From the NCBI GenBank assembly GCA_017979445.1, contig CM030706.1:23848281-23912280 (forward strand): 64,000 bases of DNA, in the 5' to 3' direction. Positions 1-11,293 of this stretch are shown here, one piece after another. The stretch comes from Akebia trifoliata. Taxonomy: Eukaryota; Streptophyta; Magnoliopsida; Ranunculales; Lardizabalaceae. The position numbers and the translations under genes are program-made. Each line of letters starts with the position of its first letter. Positions within the stretch are counted from its first letter, which is position 1. The notes beneath the pieces are model-generated. The model worked only from the letters and a program-made list of their open reading frames with translations, was not told the DNA's origin and searched no databases.

Positions 1-71
1 GGTTTTTGTAATTATTGGTTGTATATGTTTACAGTTTGGACAATGTGTGCTATTGTGTTTGGTGATTGCAG

Positions 72-372
72 GATAGCTTCCAAGCAAGTTTTCTATTGGG
101 ATGGGGATCACAATTGGGGCTGGGCTGGCCTCATACCCTATTGATACAGTGCGTCGAAGGATGATGACGACATTTGGAGAGGCGATCAAGTAGAAGAGTT
201 CATTAACATCTTGCGTGCAGTTCAAGGTGCTGGTGTGGTTGTTGGTTACGACAAGCCGCAATTGATCGTGTTGGGGAAGAAGTATGAATCTGGTGGTGGT
301 GGCAAAGTTCAATCATGTGGCAGCAAAGATGACAATGACAATGATAATTTGGTGGCTAAGTTTAATCAGTAG
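72..372 (+). pseudogene. Mitochondrial ADP/ATP carrier (adenine nucleotide translocator), last-exon pseudogene fragment
   Basis: The intact protein exchanges ADP for ATP across the mitochondrial inner membrane. After an intron-like stretch ending in AG at 70-71, translation gives [12 protein letters not shown]; then, after a one-base loss in the G run near 112, [20 protein letters not shown] in the next frame. This contains the carrier signature RRRMM and the mitochondrial-carrier PxD motif (YPIDTVRRR). A TAG follows the GEAIK equivalent near 187. Resuming at 188 are [10 protein letters not shown] and [14 protein letters not shown], the usual C-terminus, then a Gly-rich and Asp/Asn-rich tail ending at TAG 370-372. 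About 20-25 residues between the blocks are missing. The retained splice acceptor points to a DNA-level copy rather than a processed pseudogene. Frameshift, deletion and stop make it non-functional. Family identity is very secure; origin by transposon capture is inferred. Confidence 0.9.
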
Positions 373-577
373 TTTATATGTATTTTTAGAATCTTTTATG
401 TTTAGATCGTATTGAAGTGAGACTTGAAAGAACGATGTATAGTACCTCTCTTGATTAATTTTGTATTTTAGCACCTTTCTTATACCAAATGATTGAAAGA
501 ATATTTGCGATGTATGTAATGATCCATTTTTTCAAATTGAAAATTCAGAAATTTTTTTTTATTATTATAAATTCAGA
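373..577. other. 3' flank of the carrier fragment, AT-rich, no gene
   Basis: AT-rich sequence that reads like the 3' UTR and downstream flank of the carrier exon. No second gene or convincing polyadenylation signal could be assigned. Confidence 0.4.
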
Positions 578-866
578 AAAACGACTGTCTTTAGCAGTCG
601 GAAAAAACGACAGTTTTACGACTGTCTAAAACCGTCGTTTTTTACGACTGTTAAAGACAGTCGTTTTGACTGTCGTTTTTTCCGACTGTTGAAGACAGTC
701 GTTTTTTTCCGACTGTCCTGGACAGTCGTTTTTTCCGACTGTTTTGGTCTGTCGCATTTAAAAAACCACTCCTTTTAAAACGACCCCTATTCCGACTGCA
801 GGGGCAGTCGGTTTTTTAAAAAACGACTGTCATGGACAGTCGTTTTTAGCGCATTATGACGTAGTG
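578..866. repeat. Palindromic subterminal repeat array of the CACTA-like end
   Basis: About ten copies of the heptamer GACTGTC or its complement, paired into short hairpins separated by T or A runs. Examples: CGACTGTTAAAGACAGTCG at 645-663, CGACTGTCCTGGACAGTCG at 710-728 and CGACTGTCATGGACAGTCG at 824-842. A related block at 791-811 pairs CCGACTGC with GCAGTCGG. Clustered subterminal motifs in both orientations are where CACTA transposases bind in known elements; that role here is inferred. Confidence 0.75.
849..866 (-). repeat. Terminal inverted repeat of the CACTA-like element
   Basis: Reads CACTACGTCATAATGCGC on the minus strand. It sits exactly at the break in LTR homology (compare 867 onward with 11007 onward). 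The partner repeat is outside the window. Confidence 0.65.
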
Positions 867-2744
867 TCAGCCTCTACAACAACTTCTCCTTCAGCCTTTA
901 TTATCTCCAACATCTATTGCTGCTCCATCTCCATTACAAGTACCCACAACACATCCCACCAACCTTGGTTCACGTTTTTTTGCTTTTGTTCAATCCTTCT
1001 CTCTGCAAAAAACGTCCTTGCAACCTTGTTGTATCCATACCCACTAAAACTTGCAATGCAGCAATGTGCAACCCCTGCTACAGCCCTTGCAACAGCCTTT
1101 TCGCTGCATTTGTCTTCTACAGTGGATAGTCGCAATTTTTTGGGATCGAACATGAAGGAATCAGCCCTTATCGTCCCCACAGAGGTAAGTTTAGTTTGGT
1201 TTAATTCTTGTTTTTTTTTATCTTTTTATTTTCCTCTCTCTTTTCGTTTACTCTCCGACTTACTTTTTCACATATGGGTGGGATTAGGGAAATAGAGTTG
1301 TTGCGATTTCTCTCTTTGTTTATGTCACGTATTGGTAGGATAGAGATTTCCAACGTTATATAGTTTTTTTGTCTATTTTATTCTTTATATTCTTTGTATT
1401 AATAGGACTAGGGAAATATTTTTCATTTTTTTAAGTTTTATTTATTTTTGCATATCGCTTGAATTAGGAGAATATTTGTCTTGTTATTTTTATTTTATTT
1501 TGATATTTTTATGCATCTTTGTTATGAGTCGATCCTTGTATTTACGCATGATGATCCTATACGATTTTTACAAGGGATTTGTAATGATTCGAAAACTATT
1601 CCATGTGATAATACATTTTAGTATGACGAGCATATATGTCTTGATTGATAATTGTTTCAAAAAAATTGAGAGGCATGTCGTCGGAAGATAATTGCTTTGG
1701 AAAAATTGAATATTACGTATGCGTGCCCATTCAGGTCAATTTAGGAATTATATGAATTTATTTGACTTGAAAATTTTGTATGCATTGGTATTAGTTGATC
1801 TCCAATTTGGTAATTATGATAACATGGATTCTCTGTTTTTGAATAATTTTCAATTTGGTGATTCTTGGCAAATCCATAACCTTCCAATTTGAGAATTCTT
1901 TTTCATACAATTCTCCTTTTAGAAATTATCTATAGGTTATTGGAAAATTCATATTTGGAAACCTTCCAATAGGAGATTGCATAATTTTCTATTTTGGGAA
2001 AGGCACATACTTGTAAATTTCCATTTTGAGAATTTCATTTTATCAATTTTCCAATTTAGAAGATTCTGCTCCCTTATATTTAGAAGGTTCACATTTATGG
2101 AAAGTTGGGAGTTTCTAATTTAGAAATTTACATTTTTTGAAACTTTCTATTTTGAAAATGTATCTTTTTGAAATTTCTAATTTGAGAATTCAACACATAT
2201 TTTTTGAATTCTAATTTGGGAAACTTCAGATTCTAATTTGGAAATCCTAAGTTCTAATTTGATAGTTTCTATTTTAGACAGTCTGGAAAATACTTGCAGG
2301 TGGAATTTTGATAATTGATTTTAGATCATGGAGCTAATCAGGGCTTTTTCAAATCCTTCCATGTCTTATGGAATTCAAAGAATAATCATATAATAATTGG
2401 TACATTTTTTGTCATAGGATTTGTTTGACAAACCCAACATAAATTGATGATGATGATTAGACTGTGACCTTGACCGTAGTCTTTATATGTTGACCATAGG
2501 ATGGTTTTGGATTGTAGTAGAGATTGATCATCTTGATCGGGCGGGTTCGGTCCCTAACACCTTATGAAACCCGTAATCTGATCCCTTACCCATATCTTTG
2601 ATCTGTGGAACAATCCATATCCATTTGGAGTTATTTATGGTTCCTAGACCTAAACTAGGTGGCGACTCCGATTTCTCAAAAGTCCCCCCATTTACAAATC
2701 GGACTCCTATCCACTATTTAGTGAAGACGGGTCGAGGCGATTTC
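867..2744 (+). mobile_element. 5' LTR of element II (3' portion)
   Basis: Aligns almost collinearly with 11007-11293 joined to 27104-28668. It contains the conserved block GGTGGCGACTCC at about 2659 and the phrase around CCCTAACACC near 2552 seen in all LTRs of this family here. Open frames inside it (such as 864-1295 and 1476-1691) recur in the other LTR copy and have no protein-like features, so they are not genes. Confidence 0.85.
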
Positions 2745-2765
2745 AGTAGTGACTCCGCTGGGGAT
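2745..2765 (+). other. Primer-binding site of element II
   Basis: Directly after the LTR end comes GTAGTGACTCCGCTGGGG. It is positionally and sequence-wise equivalent to GTGACGACTCCACTGGGG in element I. Ogre-type elements are reported to prime from tRNA-Arg; the match to a particular tRNA was not verified here. Confidence 0.7.
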
Positions 2766-4038
2766 TTTAGGGTCAAACTTGACCCGATCCAAGACTATCT
2801 TTAGGTTGACCTTTTGCTCGAGTCAACCCAGTTGACTCAATGAGACTCTCAGATTAGGTTAGATTTTGTCCTTTTTTTCATTGGATTATGATTGGATGTA
2901 ATCAATTATTGTATTCATTGTGATTGGTTTGATGATGGGATGAATGTGATTTATATGATTGGATATTCTCGAAAACGCCCCGGGCACACTTTGTCCCTTT
3001 GCACACACTCACGAGCATACATATTCATATTTGCATCATAACATGTCCCTCCAAACCTCGTAGTCGGATCCAAGCTAACCCTGTCCTTCGGGACACGGGG
3101 CATCACAGTGAACGCTTCAACTTCAGTACAGTACCTTCAGGTATATCAAACTGGAGCACCACGTATTGTTTGACCAAGTGAAACTGGTATAGTATATCGG
3201 TGTTCCGGACTGAAGTGACCTAAGCTTTGTCCTAACCTAGTCTCAATTATATAGTAAGCTTAGAACCTTGAACCTAAGTACGGTCCCACTAGGCCACGAC
3301 TCAAATCGATCAATAGTGCTCATGGGTTGCTTTACTAAATTTAACCAAAACGTAAGAGGGTGGATCGGTCCACACCGCTTAAATTGAATCCGCAATACCG
3401 GTCCAACCCAATAAATATAAGAAACATGCCAATCAATGTCAAGTTAAACTAGTTAGCCCAATTGGTAAATGGATCTTATGGATAAACACATAGACCGGTT
3501 GGACTAATTGGCTTAAAAATAACAGATGAAATGATTCAAGTAGAATATTCAAATCCATTGGGTCAAACCGGCCCAAACTCAAATGGGTACAGAGTCCCAA
3601 TCACTTTTTATTGGCCAATTTAATTCAATGGATTGAATATTTGACAATCAACAAGATCGAGATTAGTAAAAAGTCATATTAAGGGATGTATCTACTGGTA
3701 CAATCTGGAGTTCGCTTTTTGAAGGTCGTGCAATCCTTAATTATGATTCAAATTTTTTTTAAGATTCTTGATCAATCAACAAATCATCTTCATGTAATCC
3801 CTTGCCCGGAATGTTTCATTGGTTAGAGATTTTGAATCTAAGGGGTTAATTTAATAAATGCTATCAAGAAGGACTTTTAGTTCTAATTGTTAAAACCTGT
3901 CCTCGGGCATGTAACAAATGATCCACTATTGATGGGATTTCAGGATATCATTGCTCCTAAGCTTAAGCGTCTACCACTAGTTGGAGTCGAGAGTCAAGTC
4001 GTTTGGGACGGACATCTGCACCAAGTGAACCATTAGAA
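2766..4038 (+). other. Untranslated leader of element II
   Basis: No coding sequence seen. It is similar in patches to the leader of element I (the block around 2977-3180 matches 14862-15080, and 3940-4000 matches 17450-17520). It lacks the roughly 1.2-kb ORF1 that element I carries between those blocks. Confidence 0.7.
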
Positions 4039-5742
4039 ATGGCCTCTAAATCTGAACTTGCAAAAATTCATAAAATTTTGACCGTCTTTGCAATGGATAT
4101 AAACAACATCAAAAGTAAGGTAGAAATGTTAGAACAGATCTCTGAATCGACAAGAAATCTCCCTGATGATCAAAGGGACAAAGGACCAGAAGGAAGCACT
4201 GCTAGAAATCTAGAAGATGTCTACGAGCTCTATGGAAATGAAGAACACTTCAATGAAAATCCGATGCTGGCTAATAGAATGACTCAGTTAGAAACAGCTT
4301 TAAAAAATATAAAAAGGATTGATGAAATCGCAGCAGGAATCGAAACTTTAAATCAAATCCCTAGGATCCGTTTGCCTGAGAAGTTCATAATGCCAGAAAT
4401 GGAAAAATTCAATGGGGTAGGTTGTGCGAGAACATACCTCAAAGTATATGTCACTAACATGCGCACTCTGGGCTTAAGTGATGAACATATGACATTATTA
4501 TTTCAATGTACCCTATCGGGATCAGCGCTACGATGGCTGATGTCTCAAGATCCATCTACAATCGGGACATGGGAGAATATGTCAAAGTTATTTTGGCACC
4601 AATACAAGTATAGTAGTGAGATTAAAACCTCTCGAAGGGATTTAGATTCAACTAAGCAAAAGATCGGGGAAACATTTACTGACTTCATTAGTCGTTGGAG
4701 GGTCGAAGCTATACAAATGTGGGATAGACCATCAGAAAAAAAATAAGTGGCGATCATATTGAAAAATCTTTTTCAAGGGTATACTCAGCATTTAGTCGCC
4801 CAACACCTCCCCACATTCGAGTCCCTGTTACAAGCCGGTAGCCAAATAGAGGATGCCTTCGCTTCCGGGGTCCTTTCCAACCCTTCAGACAATAAACTCA
4901 AAAAGCCATTCCCCAATTCCAAGCCTAGTACTAATTATGCCTATGTAGCCAATACATCTGCTACACCCATCCATTCTGCTACCTCACCTATTAACCAAGC
5001 TAATTCTAGTCAACCTCGGCCACATAGGAAATTCACTAATCTTGGGATGTCTTTCAGCGTTGTTTTTCAGAAGCTATTAAGTAAAGGGCTTATTAGACCT
5101 CTCCAACCTCGACCTCTACCAAGTTCGCTCCCTTCTTCTCACAATTCCAACTCATTTTGTGAGTTTAACCAAAATCTTGGTCACCTTACCTATCATTGTG
5201 TTGCCCTTCGTCATATCGTTTAAGACCTCATCGATGCCAAAAAAGTTACCATCCTACCCCTGCGCAACCGAATGTTACAATCAATCCTTTACCTACGTAC
5301 CAACCTCCCTAGACCTTGAACATGGTGTCCAATACTTATCTCCCATTTGACCCAGTCGTCCTCATCCACCCAATCAATCCTAAATCACCTAGCCCTCTGT
5401 TTATTGGAATGATAGTCCCCAAGGAAGTTTTCACCACTGGTTGTAAACCATCCAACTTAACTTCATATGGAATATATTGCTTGTCTCTACCTCATTATGA
5501 TAGCTCTACGCTCATCACTCAAACAGACTTGAAAGAATCTAGTTTCTTAAAAGATGAAAATCCTTACTTATTGGACCAAGAATACGAACACTTCTCCCTC
5601 TATAGCAATGAACGTGAACATGTGACTCGAGAAGAAAGAACTTTCAAAATATCTGAACTCGATACAACCTTGGTCAATGAAGAAGAATCAAGTCTGAATA
5701 AGAAAATGTCAGAAAATGACAAAGAATCTGAAGAAGAAGTTC
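4039..5742 (+). pseudogene. gag: Gag polyprotein of element II, broken
   Basis: Capsid/nucleocapsid precursor of a Ty3-type element. The start is placed at ATG 4039 (MASKSELAKIHKI), because the homologous gag in element I begins MASESEL; an in-frame ATG at 4003 would add 12 unshared residues. Around residues 110-230 is the retrotransposon-gag core with MPEMEKFNGVG, a YVTNMRTLGLSDEHM block and LRWLMSQDP. An in-frame TAA at 4744 replaces the Q codon of element I's EKEQVAIILKN. A second TAA lies at 5221, and a frameshift lies between 5223 and 5316. The C-terminal part (5316 on) keeps LNMVS and LPFDPVVLIHPI, matching element I. The nucleocapsid-like segment (HNSNSFCEFNQNLGH) has lost a clean zinc-knuckle pattern. 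Not functional. Confidence 0.85.
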
Positions 5743-6345
5743 AAGACTGGCAAACTATTACAAAGTCTCTTAACATTGCCCAGTTGTTCCTTGAAGATTA
5801 CCATGTTTCAGTCCCACCGGTTGAAAGCGATGTCCTGAGCCCTCAGTCTGTAATCAAATCCATTGTGGGTACTTATCTTTAATTCTTTATGAGTCATGTG
5901 ATTTAGTTTGGGTCTTGTTTTTTTTATTATTTATTTCGCAATATCTTATTCTTGTGATCGAGTCTAGCCTTTTATTTCTACTGAGTCAAGTCAGTTTGTC
6001 GAGTCTGCAATGGTGTCTGTCGTCCTATCTGAATTTAATTAAATAAAAGGAATTTCTGAATAGCTCGAGCGTATTAACGAGTTAACTAATAATCTTACTT
6101 TAGGAGAGGATCCTCTAACAAGGAATCCCCTCCCGAATCAATCAAATTATTTGAACAAGAAGACAAAGGTCAGGTTCAACCTCTAATCGGGTAAGCAAAG
6201 GTCATTGACCTCGGAAAAAATAATTCAGATCGAAACTAACTTATCCCCAGAGGAACACGAGGAGATGATGAATTTATTCAGAAAACTCAAAAGACTTGTT
6301 CACGTGGTCCTATGAGAATATGTTGGGTAAGCTTGGGTGTTAATC
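5743..6345 (+). pseudogene. Remnant of the protease-RT linker of element II
   Basis: At 5743 the frame passes from gag acid-rich sequence straight to SLNIAQLFLEDYHVSV, matching SLNIDQLFIEDHSVLV at about 20238 of element I. The roughly 0.9-kb protease/G-patch region present there is therefore missing. Downstream, 6100-6330 matches 20590-20830 of element I with several stops and ends in the SYENM equivalent just before RT. Homology then breaks. Decayed and non-coding now. Confidence 0.7.
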
Positions 6346-6439
6346 AACAAGAAATGGGTACCTGTCCTACAAACTAGAGCGGAATTACATAATCAGAGGA
6401 CGAGTCACATCATTGTTGAATTTCTCAAAAATGGAAAGG

Positions 6440-7062
6440 AATCCAAAGTGGAGTAGTGTTGAGGCAGCTAATAAGAATCTGGAAACTTCTATCACAAATG
6501 TGTTAGACACATTGAGATTGAGAAGAGAAATCATAGTTCACACCTTCAACATGTCAAACTTTGACTCAATTTTCTATACGGACTACTTAGGGTTCTATGT
6601 TATGTGGCATGAAAGGAAGTTTGAAATGGAAAGTTCGTTTCTTAAAGTGCGAATAAAATACCCATCGTTAGAAGCGAATGTGATTTATCGTCATGAATCA
6701 TTTGTATTTTGATACGAAAGAGAAAATGCAAGACATGCACGTTGAAGATTGAGCCTTTAAAGAAAATTGCAAATCCAACAAGGAAGGTCATCCCGTCACC
6801 AAGACAAGACTATTTGGAAAAGCTATCAAACTTCAAAGATCATCACAACACCAAAATGCTAGAATCAATCAACCTTGGCCAGATCGAGTGGTACTATATC
6901 CAAGGAGGTCATCTTTGGCCGAACCAATTTTCATGTTACCCAGCTCAATATTTCCCATTTCAGCCTTTTTGTAGTCTTTCAAAAAAAATATTTCCTTTTT
7001 CTTTCTCAGCGCGATCACCTAACCTAGAGGAGGGAATGTATTCGAACTATGTTTTGGTCTGA
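6440..7062 (+). pseudogene. C-terminal integrase remnant of element II
   Basis: Contains VEAANKN (typical of the segment after the integrase catalytic core in this lineage), then decayed sequence matching the segment of element I that reads PYSLVYGMEA. It ends in INLGQIEWYYI, which matches INLDQIKRYYI of element I. At least one frameshift separates 6413-6712 from 6709-7062. The zinc-binding and catalytic DDE parts are absent; RT, RNase H and archaeal-type RNase H are also missing between 6345 and 6440. Confidence 0.7.
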
Positions 7063-8312
7063 TCCCAAAATTCTGGGGTACGTAAGCAACCTGAGAAGTT
7101 ACTTCAGGCCCGACCACATCAAAATAAAAAAAAAAATAGATTCCCCCACAAATAAAAAATCCAAAAAGAAAAAAAATCAAAAAAAGATATTGTCAAAATA
7201 GGGAAGAAAATTCAAAGAAAATAAAATTTAAAAGAAATGTCACACAAGGAGCATTTGGGTTTTGAGCCTCAAAATTCCTTTCTTTTATATCCAGTCCTAA
7301 GCTTACATATGAAAGTCCTCCTAAGTACCATGCGAAAAAGTCAAGGAAGGAAACAAAGTGTGATCAGACAGTAACTCCAGAAGTTCAAAAAGGAAGAAAA
7401 GAGAAAATAAAGCCTGCTAAGTTGAAAACCCAGAAGGGCGTCATAGGCAAAAATCAAGGCAAGCTCGCAAGATTGAAAATCTGGAAGGACGGCTCTAGAA
7501 CCAATTAGAGCAAAGAGAAAAGAAATAGAAGAAAAAATGTAAGCTCGTTAAATTGAAAACCTGAAAAGGCGATCTAGGCAAAAACTAGAGTACACTTGCT
7601 AGATTGAAAACCTGAAAGGGCGATCTATGCAAAAATCAAAGCAATCAAAAGAAATCTCATTCCAGTTGAGAATCTAAAAAGTGGTCCGAGACAAAATCTT
7701 AAAAGTCCAAAGGGACAGTTGCATCGACTTCGGGGCAAACAATTAATCATCGTACAATCAATACCCAGTTTAAACTAAATATAGACTCAATGGATATAAC
7801 TGTCTTGTCTACAATTGATCTGAAGAGCTTCACGTCCCTAAGTGAACCGATAGGGAGAAATAACAGATTTTATGATGTAATTTCAAAAAGAAATATTTTG
7901 TTCCAATTTCTTCGAGCCTGACTCAAAATCTTCAATATAAAAAGTCAAATTAAAATTTAAAACTTTATTGCACTTGCGGTAATCAAAGATTTCAAACTTT
8001 CATAACATGGGCACTTCCCTTTTCTAAGGAGTACAACTCCCCCTTTACACAAGGGGCATTTTTTTCAAACCTGTGCGATTATCCCCAATGCCACACTCCC
8101 CATCAAACTAGGGGCATTCTGTTTTGTAGCCTGATCAATTTCGATTCCAAAGGATAAGGTTGACTTTGAATTGAAAGTTACACTCTTGATAGCAATTTTT
8201 GAAAACCCCCGAGGTTCAAAGAAAATTAAAATGTTGACCGGACCTTTATAAAATCCAACTTTTTCAAAAAATGTTGGTAATCTCCTAATTGCTTTGCCCA
8301 GATAAGCAGTTC
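7063..8312 (+). other. 3' untranslated region of element II, proximal part
   Basis: No gene. Collinear with 23059-24525 of element I: shared phrases include ATTCTGGGGTACGTA near 7070 and 23230, and repeated short blocks around CAAGCTCGC. A-rich stretches at 7120-7230. Confidence 0.7.
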
Positions 8313-8990
8313 ATTACTCTTCCACCCCGAGTAGGTAGAGTAGAACTCCCAGAATACTCTTTCACCCCGAGTAGGTAGAGTAGAACTCTCAGAAAACAGT
8401 TCATTACTCTTCCACCCTGAGTAGGTAGAGTAGGACTCCCAAACAAATCGTTTATTACTCTTTCACCCTGAGTAGGTAGAGTAGAACTCTCAGAAAATCG
8501 TTCATTACCCTTTCACCCCGAGTAGGTAGAGTATGACTCTCAGAAAATAGTTCATTACTCTTCCACCCAGAATAGATAGAGTAGGACTCTCAGATAATAG
8601 TTCATTACTCTTTCATCCCGCGTAGGTAAAGTAGAACTTCTCAGAAAAATGCTCATTACTCTTCTACCCCGAGTAGGTAGAGTAGGACTCCCAGAAAAAC
8701 AGGTCATTACTCTTTCACCCCGAGTAGGTAGAGTAGAACTCCTAGAAAATCGTTCATTACTCTTCCACCCCGAGTAGGTAGAGTAGGACTCCCAGACAAC
8801 AATTCATTACTCTTCCACCCCGAATAGGTAGAGTAGGACACCCAGAAAATCGTTCATTACTCTTCCACCCCGAGTAGGTAGAGTAGGACTCCCAGACAAA
8901 ACGGTTCATTAGTCTTTCACCCGGAATAGGTAGAGTAGAACTCACAGAAAATATTCATTACTCTTTCACCCTGAGTAGATAGAGCTGGAC
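8313..8990 (+). repeat. Minisatellite, about 14 copies of a roughly 50-bp unit
   Basis: Tandem units beginning CATTACTCTTCCACCCCGAG and continuing TAGGTAGAGTAGGACTCCC, with small length differences (about 45-52 bp). It lies in the 3'UTR of element II. The small minus-strand frame at 8757-8945 is produced by the repeat and is not a gene. Confidence 0.9.
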
Positions 8991-9418
8991 ATTCAACTTT
9001 TGCTCAAATTCTACTCAAATTATGCTTAGATTATGCTCAGTTATGCTCAGTGTATGCTCATATTTTACTCAGTTTTACTCAATTTTTAATTCTTTTCCTC
9101 AAGTTTTGCTCAGATTTTATTTCGCAGTTTTCCATCAATAAGTTTGTTATCCTCTTATCATGAATGCGTTCAATGGAGATGCGCCTTTTTAAAACCATCA
9201 CGACACTATTGCACACACATGCACAGGCATCAGTCAAGGAGAATTTCCAAAATTCAAGGATTCGACATTTTTAGTCCAAAGAGAGGTTACCCTTAACGAT
9301 CTGGACGCATTGAAAATTACCGAATCAGACAGTAAAATGAGCTGTCACTAGCTTTGGCATTCGGATGTCGCACTATCTATAACAATAGATTGACTATCTA
9401 GTTTGCTCCCACCCTCTG
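8991..9418 (+). other. Distal 3'UTR of element II
   Basis: Degenerate TATGCTCA and TTTTACTCA repeats at 8995-9115, shared in style with 25050-25120 of element I, then unique sequence matching 25180-25405. No gene. Confidence 0.6.
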
Positions 9419-9433
9419 CCAAAGAGGGGCATC
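9419..9433 (+). other. Polypurine tract of element II
   Basis: CCAAAGAGGGGCATC immediately before the TGTAGACACC start of the 3' LTR; equivalent to CAAAAAGGGGCATC before 25422. Primes plus-strand synthesis in LTR elements. Confidence 0.7.
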
Positions 9434-11293
9434 TGTAGACACCCCATTTTTGCATCTGCATAATTCGACAATTCGTCATCTGGTTCCGTGAATTCCTAAT
9501 GATGATCGCAAAGAACTCGAAGGCTTGTGAGTACTGTTTCTGACTTTTCCCATTCTCAATCTTTTCACCCCCCTACTTGCTACAACTCAACATAGAAATT
9601 TACACACGCTTAGGTTCGCTACACAGTTTGATAACCTAGAAACCTCGCCACGCTAGGAAAATACGACTTCGAAATGTAGAAATAATCACGTCAGAACTGA
9701 AAGTAACTTCACGTTAAAATTCGTAAAAATCTGCAAAAATTGACAAAATGACAAAAATGTCCTTTATAAATTTTGGACTTCCTAAATACCTCAAAAGCAC
9801 CTCCATTGCACTTAGAACATGATTTCGAGTCTAACAGGACGCAAACCGACAAAAACAGAGAAATTTAAGAAAAATTATAAAAATGACCGAAATACCCCTC
9901 AACCTCCAAATTCAACTTAAGAATCCCGATCATTAGGAAAATATAATAAAAATTAAAATCCAGATAAAAATCCAATCTAAACTAAAAATAAGATTAAAAT
10001 TTAAAATTAAACAACTCAAATTCAAAATTAAAAAATTAAAACTCAAATCTAATTCAAAATCAAATTATTAAAATTAGAAATTAAATCCAAATCCAAATCC
10101 AAATCAAAATAAAATTGACAAACGAATTAAAATTGAAATCGGACTCTCACCGACCAATTAAATTGAAAGTAAAACTCAACCACAAATTCAAATCGATCGA
10201 CAAAACTAATAAATCAAGTGGCCTATTAAAACTCACACTAAAAATTTAAATCAAATTAAAACCAATAAAATTGAAATCAAAATTTAAACCAATAAAATTT
10301 AAAACAAATTTTTTAAATCAAAACAACCAAAATCAACCAATCAATACGTAAGCATCGAAGAATTAACGAACTACTAGTAGCGTGGGATCGACCCACCATC
10401 ATTCTCCTAAAAGGGAATAAATAACAAGAGAATGAAAATACGTGTAAAAACAAGAAAAAAGGAGAAAGAAAATCAAAAGAATTAGAAAGAGAAAAAAAAC
10501 GAAAATAGAAGTGAGATTTCTATTAAAGAGAGACGTTTCTCTCTGACTTCATCTTCTTCCAGCACGTCTTCTTCTCTAAAGCCAAAGGGGCTGGACATTC
10601 TCTTAGGGACGTCTCTCCCTGCTCATCTTCTCTCCACGAACATCTATTCTTCTCTCCTTCGACTCTCTCTCAGCTCTCTCTTTCTACACTTTCATCTTTC
10701 TATACTCTCTTTTCCCTCTCCATGTCTTCTTCTCCATTAGACTGCTGTACCGTCAACAACCCAGCAACACTGCCCTATTCCCTTCTCCACGTCCTCAACA
10801 CAACTCTCCTCTCTTCTTCCTCATAACTCTACTACAGTAGCACTCCATATCTCTACAACGCCCCAGCCCTCCTCTCTCTCTATTGGTGGCTGTACCAACG
10901 CCCAGCAATTTATCCTATATTCCATAGCACCAACAACGCTCTGCAACTTCTTCTTCTTTGCTGGTTGCTGTACCAGCACCCCTCCACAACCATCTTCAAC
11001 ATCCTCTCAGCCTCTACAACAACTTCTAATTCAGCCTTCACTATCTCCAACGTCTATTGCTGCCCCATCAGCACATCCTACCAACCTTGGTTCACATTTT
11101 TTTGCTTTTGTTCAATCCTTCTCTCTCTGGAAAAAAACGTCCTTGCAACCTTGCTGTATCCATACCCATTAAAACCTGTAATGCAGCAATGTGCAACCCC
11201 TGCTACAGCCCTTTCGTTGTCTTTGTCTTCTACAATGGATAGTCGAAAGTTTTCGAGATTGAACCTAAATGAATTAGCCCTCATCATCCCCAC
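9434..11293 (+). mobile_element. 3' LTR of element II, 5' part (interrupted)
   Basis: Starts TGTAGACACCCC. The 3' end is cut at 11293 by insertion of element I and resumes at 27104; the whole LTR is about 3.4 kb. Segment 9950-10330 is A-rich and 10500-10950 is CT-rich. The last 287 bases match 867-1190 of the 5' LTR. No gene inside. Confidence 0.85.
11289..11293 (+). repeat. Target-site duplication CCCAC, left copy
   Basis: CCCAC directly precedes the 5' LTR of element I and recurs directly after its 3' LTR at 27099-27103; the uninterrupted site is visible in the other LTR of II near 1178. Confidence 0.9.

Larger units (their letters stand above)
1..866. mobile_element. Right end of a CACTA-like DNA transposon (left end outside window)
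   Basis: The segment ends at 866 in a terminus whose reverse complement begins CACTACGTCATAATGCGC, the hallmark start of CACTA (En/Spm) elements. Inside it lies a dense array of short palindromes (578-866), as in CACTA subterminal regions. At 867 the sequence switches to retrotransposon LTR, beginning TCAGCCTC. The uninterrupted version of that LTR is at 11007 and shows the joint is an insertion point; a 3-bp TCA duplication would fit. The left end and any transposase lie outside the window, so length and coding capacity are unknown. Alternative: only 578-866 is a foldback element and the carrier exon is not part of it. Confidence 0.65.

Noticed and set aside
864..1295. 143-codon frame that could look like a small gene
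   Set aside because: Lies in the LTR of element II. Its homologue at 10965-11327 is altered in frame and length, and the composition is that of a T/C-rich LTR.
1476..1691. 71-codon frame conserved at 27397-27612
   Set aside because: Conservation is explained by the two being LTR copies of the same element; no protein-like motifs.
8313..8990. Possible CRISPR-like array
   Set aside because: Units are contiguous and similar over their full length with no unique spacers; it is a minisatellite in a plant retroelement.
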